A stretch of DNA of 9,688 nucleotides, from assembly GCA_049515175.1 (NCBI GenBank), contig JBEKUI010000188.1, forward strand, positions 1 to 9,688, written 5' to 3'. This document shows positions 5,443-9,688 of this stretch, one piece after another. The number at the start of each line of letters is the position of its first letter. The stretch's first letter is position 1. This DNA comes from JACQNR01 sp049515175 (GTDB lineage Bacteria; Acidobacteriota; Terriglobia; UBA7540). Made by a program: the position numbers and the translations under genes. The notes beneath the pieces were generated by a model. The model was given only the letters and a program-made list of their open reading frames with translations. It made no database searches and was not told the origin of the DNA.

Positions 5443-7566
5443 TCACGCAACCTGCGCGAGTCCATACCTCCTCGGCCAATGTTCGCGCAGGTAGCCGACG
5501 AAGGCCTCAAATTCCTCGCGTGAGGCCGGGCGCTCGACAAATTCGCTCGCCTCGCGTTTGGCCCATTCGAGGATTTCCTGGTCGCGCAGCAGGTTGGCGA
5601 TGCGGAACGCCGGAATGCCCCACTGGCGCGTGCCGAAGAATTCGCCCGGGCCGCGCAGCTTCAGGTCAATCTCCGAAATCGCAAAACCGTCGGTGGTGTC
5701 CACCATCGTGCGCAGCCTCTGCTCGGCGATCTCATTGCGCGGCTCTTCCGCAAGCAGCAGGCAAAAGGACTTCGCGCTGCCCCGCCCGATGCGCCCGCGA
5801 AGCTGGTGCAGTTGCGAGAGGCCGAAGCGCTCGGCGTGCTCGATGAGCATCACGCTGGCGTTGGGCACGTCAACGCCGACTTCGACGACGGTGGTCGAAA
5901 CCAGAATCTGCACCTCGCCGCGCTTAAAACGTTGCATGACGCCTTCCTTTTCCTCGCTCGCCAGCCGGCCGTGCAACAGCCCAACCTTGAACTCGGGATA
6001 GACATTGGACGACAGGTGCTCGTACATGCGCACGGCAGGCTTGAGGTCGAGCTTGCCACCTTCTTCGATGACGGGATAAACGACGTACGCCTGCTGCCCC
6101 ACCTTGACTTTGGCGCGGATGAACTCGAAGGCGCGTTCACGATCGGCGTCCTCGACGAGACGTGTTTCGATGGGCGTGCGGTTGGGCGGGAGCTCATCAA
6201 TGACCGAAAAATCGAGGTCGCCGTAGAGCGTCAGCGCGAGCGTCCGGGGGATGGGCGTGGCCGTCATCACCAGCACGTCGGGAGTGGGCCCTTTGCGGAT
6301 CAGCTTGAAGCGCTGCATGACGCCGAAGCGGTGTTGCTCGTCGATGACGACCAGGCCGAGCCTGGCAAATTGCACGTCCCCTTCGATGAGCGCGTGCGTG
6401 CCGACCACCAGGTTGATATCTCCTTGAGCGATTTGCCGCTTCAACTCCGCCTTCTCCGCCGCCTTGCGCGCGCTGATCAGCAAGTCGGTCTTGTAGGCGA
6501 GGGGCGCAAGCAGACTCTTAATGTAGAGGTAGTGCTGGGTGGCGAGAATTTCCGTAGGCGCCATGAGCACCACTTGGTACCCGCTCTCCATGGCGATGAG
6601 GGCCGCCTGGACGGCGATGATGGTTTTCCCTGAGCCCACATCGCCTTGCAGCAAGCGGTTCATGGGCCGCGGCGAGCGCATGTCGTCAGCGATTTCTTTC
6701 AGCACGCGTTTCTGCGCGGCGGTGGGATGGAAGGGCAGAATCTTCTTGATCGCCTCGCGCACACTGTCGCTGATTTTGAATTCAATGCCCGAGGCAGCCT
6801 TCGCCTTGCGCCGCTTGAGCGCCAGGCCCGCGCCCACACTAAACAATTCTTCGAAGATAAGCCGAATCTGCGCCGGCGTGCGGAAGTTGGCGAGCTCTTC
6901 CATGGGCGCTTTCGCGTCCGGGAAATGTGTTTCGCGCAATGCCGGTCCGCGATCAACGAGCCGATTCTTCCGCCGCACGCTTGCGGGCAGATGATCCGGC
7001 AAACTCTCGGTCGCCACGGGCAGCGCCGCGGCAATCAGCCGCCGCAACACGCGCGAACTGAGTGCGCCGATGCCCTCGTAAATCGGCACGACGCGATTGA
7101 CCTCGAGGGATTCCCCGCCCTGCTCGGCTTCCGGCAGAATCTCGAACTGCGGCTGGATCATCTGCAGGTTGCCGGTGCCGTATTGATCGCGTTCGACTTT
7201 TCCGTAGAAGAAGACCTGCTGCCCGGGCCGGAAGACTTTGTTCCTCTCCAGATAGATGGCGTGGAACCACTTGCAGCGCAGCATGCCGCTCGAATCCGTG
7301 CAGGCGAGGTCGTAAATGTAGGTCCCCTTCTTGCGCGTGCGCATAAGGCCGGAGGTAAGAACCTTCGCGAGGACTGTGGCGGCCTGGCCGGGGACGAGGT
7401 CGCGAATGCGCGCCAGGCGCGTGCGGTCTTCGTAACGGAACGGCGTATAGTAAAGGAGGTCTTCAACGGTGAGGATGCCGCGCGAGGCGAGCATTTCGGC
7501 GCGCGCGGGTCCGACGCCCTTCAGGTACTTCACCTCGGACGAGAGTTTGAGACCGAAGGCTGCCAT
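5443..7566 (-). CDS. recG: ATP-dependent DNA helicase RecG
   Basis: RecG remodels stalled replication forks and branch-migrates Holliday junctions. The 707-aa length is normal. Residues 10-55 hold the wedge N-terminus with the family's LKGVGPARAEML and LLYYTPFRYEDR. Residues about 62-145 are the OB-fold that binds the junction. The motor follows: Walker A GDVGSGKT (308-315), APTEIL (336-341), the DExH box as DEQH (409-412) and TATPIPRT (435-442). The second RecA lobe has VVEVGVDVPNA (560-570) and QLRGRIGRG (588-596), then the C-terminal RecG segment RGPGEFFGTRQWG (638-650). The frame is open 98 codons further upstream (to 7860), but that part is not RecG-like and overlaps the divergent gene. 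ATG 7566 fits homology and length. It has no clear Shine-Dalgarno. rsmD follows after the repeat element. Confidence 0.96.
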   Translation of the reverse strand: MAAFGLKLSSEVKYLKGVGPARAEMLASRGILTVEDLLYYTPFRYEDRTRLARIRDLVPGQAATVLAKVLTSGLMRTRKKGTYIYDLACTDSSGMLRCKWFHAIYLERNKVFRPGQQVFFYGKVERDQYGTGNLQMIQPQFEILPEAEQGGESLEVNRVVPIYEGIGALSSRVLRRLIAAALPVATESLPDHLPASVRRKNRLVDRGPALRETHFPDAKAPMEELANFRTPAQIRLIFEELFSVGAGLALKRRKAKAASGIEFKISDSVREAIKKILPFHPTAAQKRVLKEIADDMRSPRPMNRLLQGDVGSGKTIIAVQAALIAMESGYQVVLMAPTEILATQHYLYIKSLLAPLAYKTDLLISARKAAEKAELKRQIAQGDINLVVGTHALIEGDVQFARLGLVVIDEQHRFGVMQRFKLIRKGPTPDVLVMTATPIPRTLALTLYGDLDFSVIDELPPNRTPIETRLVEDADRERAFEFIRAKVKVGQQAYVVYPVIEEGGKLDLKPAVRMYEHLSSNVYPEFKVGLLHGRLASEEKEGVMQRFKRGEVQILVSTTVVEVGVDVPNASVMLIEHAERFGLSQLHQLRGRIGRGSAKSFCLLLAEEPRNEIAEQRLRTMVDTTDGFAISEIDLKLRGPGEFFGTRQWGIPAFRIANLLRDQEILEWAKREASEFVERPASREEFEAFVGYLREHWPRRYGLAQVA

Positions 7567-7575
7567 CGCGGTGTC

Positions 7576-7581
7576 ATTATA
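7576..7581 (-). promoter_or_regulatory. Perfect -10 box (TATAAT) just before recG
   Basis: The minus strand reads TATAAT at 7581-7576, nine bases before the recG ATG. A normal start 6-7 bases downstream would fall 2-4 bases before the ATG, giving an almost leaderless mRNA. This agrees with the lack of a Shine-Dalgarno. No good -35 is visible 17 bases upstream (ATACAC), so support is partial. Confidence 0.3.
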
Positions 7582-7602
7582 TATGGATGGAGAGCGAAGT
7601 GT

Positions 7603-7827
7603 ATGAAGGCTAGGGCGGATCTCTGGCTGAAGTCGTTCGCCGCCGTCGTTCTCGGGAACGTCCTCTATTTCTACCTCCTGCCTTCCCTTCCCCCGCCCGC
7701 CCAACACCAGCGGATGAAGCTCGACCTCGGTGTCCTGGTGGATCTCTGGTTTTGCCTTTGTATGTACGGGCTCGTCGAGGGCGGGATGCAATTGAGCCGT
7801 TGGCTGCGAAAAAACAGTCGGGAGTAG
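7603..7827 (+). CDS. Small membrane protein (74 aa)
   Basis: Divergent from recG, with 36 bases between the two starts. ATG 7603 is preceded by GGAGAG (7589-7594) at 8 bases. The protein has two hydrophobic segments separated by a short polar loop: about residues 12-28 (FAAVVLGNVLYFYLLPS) and about 41-58 (DLGVLVDLWFCLCMYGLV), flanked by basic ends (MKARADLWLK and RWLRKNSRE). This suggests a two-helix inner-membrane hairpin with both ends in the cytoplasm. I do not recognise a named family. The same frame is open far upstream, antisense to recG, but the start signal and change in composition mark 7603 as the real start. The next gene on this strand begins 116 bases later. Confidence 0.65.
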   Translation: MKARADLWLKSFAAVVLGNVLYFYLLPSLPPPAQHQRMKLDLGVLVDLWFCLCMYGLVEGGMQLSRWLRKNSRE

Positions 7828-7831
7828 GGAG

Positions 7832-7875
7832 TGGGGGCAAAGCGAGAACCACTCATACACTGGGCATTGCCCCCA
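7832..7875 (+). terminator. Inverted repeat after the small membrane protein gene
   Basis: TGGGGGCAA (7832-7840) and TTGCCCCCA (7867-7875) are exact reverse complements (9 bases) around a 26-base loop, starting 4 bases after the stop. The position is right for transcription termination or mRNA 3'-end protection, but there is no T-tract and the loop is long. A second short stem (CGGTTC/GAACCG, 7892-7905) follows. Confidence 0.3.
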
Positions 7876-7943
7876 GACTGCGCCGGCAGGGCGGTTCCCG
7901 AACCGTCGCGGCAGGGCTTGCTGAAATCGGGTATGATGCGAGG

Positions 7944-8558
7944 ATGCAACGGCGACGGCTTATTCTCGCAGGGCTCGCTTTCGCACTCGGGCTCTCCGCC
8001 TGTCACGCACAGGATGCCTACAAGACGGAGGCAGAACAGCTCACCAGCCTCCTCCACTGGCAGCCGGGCAGCGTCGTCGCGGACATCGGAGCGGGCGACG
8101 GCGAACTGACGCTGCTCGCTGCCGAGCGCGTCGGTCCGGCAGGCCGCGTGTACACGACGGAAGTGGATGCGAAAAAGCTCGAGCACCTGGAAGAGCTTGC
8201 CGCCAAGAACGGGAACGTCACCGCCATCAAGGGCGCCTCCGACTCGACCAACCTCCCGCCCGCTTGCTGCGATTCGATCGTCGTGCGCCGCGTGTATCAC
8301 CACTTCCCCAAACCGCCGGCGATGGATGCCAGCCTGCTGCAGTCGCTCAAGCCCGGCGGGTTGCTGGCGATCATCGACTTCCCACCACGCGCGGGGCTTC
8401 CTACGGTGAAGGAGGAGGTCCCCAAGAACCGCAACGGCCATGGCGTCGCGCCCGAAATCGTGCTCGACGAAATGAAAAGCTCCGGGTTCGAACTCGCCTT
8501 CCGCCTGGACCACTGGCCCGAAGACGACTACTGTCTCATCTTCCGCAAGGCACCCTAG
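7944..8558 (+). CDS. Putative lipoprotein class I SAM-dependent methyltransferase
   Basis: The 204-aa product starts at ATG 7944, because MQRRRLILAGLAFALGLSAC is a perfect lipoprotein signal: basic start, hydrophobic core, lipobox LSAC with Cys20. Upstream in-frame codons (from 7752) encode no recognisable sequence. The rest is a class I methyltransferase fold: motif I VADIGAGDG (45-53), acidic TEVD at the end of strand 2 (72-75), strand 4 region SIVVRRVYHHF (111-121) and LKPGGLLAIIDF (135-146). Substrate is unknown. Export is odd because SAM is a cytoplasmic cofactor. It may remain cytoplasmic or membrane-tethered, or bind something else. TATGAT (7932-7937) sits 6 bases before the start and could be a -10. 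Only a weak, too-close GAGG precedes the ATG. Confidence 0.8.
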   Translation: MQRRRLILAGLAFALGLSACHAQDAYKTEAEQLTSLLHWQPGSVVADIGAGDGELTLLAAERVGPAGRVYTTEVDAKKLEHLEELAAKNGNVTAIKGASDSTNLPPACCDSIVVRRVYHHFPKPPAMDASLLQSLKPGGLLAIIDFPPRAGLPTVKEEVPKNRNGHGVAPEIVLDEMKSSGFELAFRLDHWPEDDYCLIFRKAP

Positions 8559-8565
8559 GGGTGCC
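8549..8565 (+). terminator. Hairpin spanning the methyltransferase stop codon
   Basis: GGCACCC (8549-8555) and GGGTGCC (8559-8565) pair perfectly, and the three-base loop is exactly the TAG stop codon (8556-8558). No T-tract follows. It lies between convergent genes (mtaB ends at 8647), where a two-way terminator would be useful. The remainder of the 88-base gap shows nothing. Confidence 0.35.
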
Positions 8566-8646
8566 GCGCGGTCCCTCGACAATCCCAAATCCCACTTGGT
8601 TTTCGAAGCCCCGAATGATTGGATTCTGCTCCAACACCCGCGCATG

Positions 8647-9688
8647 CTAGTCAACAACCGGTGGGAGATAAGCGTAGAGGCGGCCGTCGAGGACGCGGCC
8701 GGCGCGGACGTCGAGGAGAGTGTTGGGCGGCGCCTGCGAGCCGGGCAGGACGACGGACAGGTAATTGCTGCTGAGCGCCACGCGCGCGCCATCTTCCTGC
8801 TCGTCGAGCGTTAGAACGGAGAGCGTCCGTCCCAGCTGCGATTCCAGAAAAGCCTGGCGCTTGACCGCCATCAGGGCGCGCATTTCCTGGCCACGCTCGT
8901 GAATGATGCGGCCGTTCAAGGCATCCGAGCGCGCGGCGGCGGGAGTGCCCGGCCGCGCCGAGTAGGGGAACACGTGGAGGTAAGTGAAAGGAAGCGATTC
9001 GATGAAACGCAGGCTGGCGGCGTGATCAGTGACGGTTTCGCCCGGAAAGCCCACCATGACGTCGGCGCCGATGCCGCAGCGGGGAATCTGCTCGTGAATG
9101 GCGCGGAGGCGCTCGGCGTAATGTGCGGCCCAGTAGCGGCGATTCATGGCGCGCAGAATGCGGTCCGAGCCGCTCTGCAAGGGAACGTGGAAATGCTGTG
9201 CCAGGCGCGGCTCCGACGCCACGAGGCCAATCAGCTGCGGGCTCACGTCCATGGGCTCGATGGAACTGATGCGCAGGCGCGGGATGCGCGTTTCCGCCAG
9301 GATCTTCTCGACCAGCGCCAGAAATGTCGTGCGCGGCTCCAGGTCCTTGCCGTAACTCCCCAAATTGATTCCGGAGAGGACGATTTCCTTGTAGCCCTGC
9401 TCTTCGAGCTCGCGGACCTCGGCGACGACTCGCTCGGGCGCGAGACTCCTGCTCGCCCCGCGGACTTCCGGGATAATGCAGAACGAGCAGCGCGCGTCGC
9501 AGCCGTCCTGAACCTTGAGCGTCGGGCGCGTGCAGTCGTCGGGAAATACCGGCGCGAAATGGAATTCCTCGGCGATCTCACCCACGAGGACCGTGGTTCG
9601 GGGTTCGGGACTCGGGGCTCGGGAGTCGGGGTCCAGAATTCTGAATTCTGAATTCTGAATTCCTTCTTCTGACTCCCCACTTCTAACT
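8647..9688 (-). CDS. mtaB: tRNA methylthiotransferase MtaB (5' part outside window)
   Basis: MtaB uses a radical-SAM cluster and an auxiliary Fe-S cluster to add a 2-methylthio group to t6A37 of ANN-decoding tRNAs. Visible here are the radical-SAM domain and C-terminal TRAM domain. The cluster motif CDARCSFC (C-x3-C-x2-C, bases 9501-9478) sits in LKVQDGC...IIPEVRG. IVLSGINLGSYGKDL marks MtaB rather than MiaB or RimO. Also seen are HVPLQSGSDRILRAMNR and ADVMVGFPGET. The TRAM-like end runs from about LSVLTLDEQEDG to YAYLPP. The N-terminal domain with the auxiliary-cluster cysteines is missing. GTG 9585 could start a 312-aa form, but the frame is open without a stop to the window edge. It passes through a heptamer repeat array, so I read this as a gene running off the right side with the repeats in its interdomain linker. 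Stop is TAG at 8647-8649. Confidence 0.88.
   Translation of the reverse strand, partial: VRSGESEEGIQNSEFRILDPDSRAPSPEPRTTVLVGEIAEEFHFAPVFPDDCTRPTLKVQDGCDARCSFCIIPEVRGASRSLAPERVVAEVRELEEQGYKEIVLSGINLGSYGKDLEPRTTFLALVEKILAETRIPRLRISSIEPMDVSPQLIGLVASEPRLAQHFHVPLQSGSDRILRAMNRRYWAAHYAERLRAIHEQIPRCGIGADVMVGFPGETVTDHAASLRFIESLPFTYLHVFPYSARPGTPAAARSDALNGRIIHERGQEMRALMAVKRQAFLESQLGRTLSVLTLDEQEDGARVALSSNYLSVVLPGSQAPPNTLLDVRAGRVLDGRLYAYLPPVVD
9595..9678. repeat. Tandem heptamer array with inverted flanks
   Basis: Period-7 units run in strict register: GGTTCGG, GGTTCGG, GACTCGG, GGCTCGG, GAGTCGG, GGTCCAG (9595-9636), then AATTCTG three times (9637-9657), AATTCCT, TCTTCTG, ACTCCCC (9658-9678). GGGAGTC (9621-9627) is inverted at GACTCCC (9671-9677), and CAGAATTCTG (9634-9643) is a perfect palindrome. 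The design resembles the 5254-5442 element. On the minus strand it stays open in the mtaB frame, encoding Pro/Ser/Glu/Arg-rich sequence. Confidence 0.75.

Noticed and set aside
5806..6633. 275-codon + strand open frame
   Set aside because: Fully antisense to the recG helicase domains; composition rich in Asp, Glu, His and Arg as expected of a shadow.
6646..7602. Long + strand open frame antisense to recG
   Set aside because: High-GC codon shadow of recG; only its last 75 codons (7603-7827) have a start signal and membrane-protein character.
7671..8792. 373-codon minus-strand open frame
   Set aside because: Runs across two convincing + strand genes and an intergenic gap; no recognisable domain.
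8899..9651. 250-codon + strand open frame
   Set aside because: Antisense to mtaB, which has clear family motifs; no domain or start signal in the antisense frame.

Overview
The window most likely comes from an Acidobacteriota chromosome with moderately high GC. This is an inference from gene content: a VWFA-related protein of the type common in that phylum, a class D-like sortase in an otherwise Gram-negative-looking gene set (a lipobox methyltransferase, an MtaB-type tRNA enzyme), and a signal-peptide/LPXTG-like protein of a kind I associate with Acidobacteria. No rRNA, CRISPR array, transposase or phage gene is visible.

Left half (1-4181, all + strand). The first 1.85 kb is a diverged tandem duplication of a two-gene unit. 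Each unit holds a small antibiotic-biosynthesis-monooxygenase-like (ABM, dimeric alpha/beta barrel) gene followed by a gene for a secreted protein with an LPXTG-like tail. In unit A the ABM gene is cut by the window edge and has lost its ancestral stop, and the second gene survives only as a 26-codon remnant. In unit B the ABM gene has a 1-base deletion that scrambles its C-terminus, but the second gene is intact and ends in LPQTA, a hydrophobic helix and a basic tail. A 412-base gap with three strong inverted repeats follows. Then comes a compact cluster: a possible 64-aa membrane protein, a secreted VWA-domain protein, and a class D-like sortase whose start overlaps the VWA stop (ATGA). The natural reading is a sortase, its neighbouring substrate and a co-transcribed surface/periplasmic VWA protein, in a bacterium without a thick Gram-positive wall.

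Right half (4182-9688). This is mainly housekeeping. After a 325-base gap come a CAT-anticodon tRNA (probably elongator Met), rsmD and recG, all on the minus strand. A good promoter for the tRNA lies inside the 3' end of rsmD. The 197-base rsmD-recG gap is filled by a striking symmetrical element built from 7- and 8-base periodic repeats whose two arms are inverted relative to each other. Divergent from recG is a 74-aa membrane protein, followed by a SAM-dependent methyltransferase that carries a lipoprotein signal. The radical-SAM tRNA methylthiotransferase mtaB converges on it from the right edge. A second heptamer array lies in the open frame of mtaB, just upstream of its radical-SAM domain, where an interdomain linker is expected.

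Most worth following up: the sortase/LPQTA pair, the periodic inverted heptamer/octamer elements (one apparently translated inside MtaB), the decaying tandem duplication, and the exported methyltransferase.
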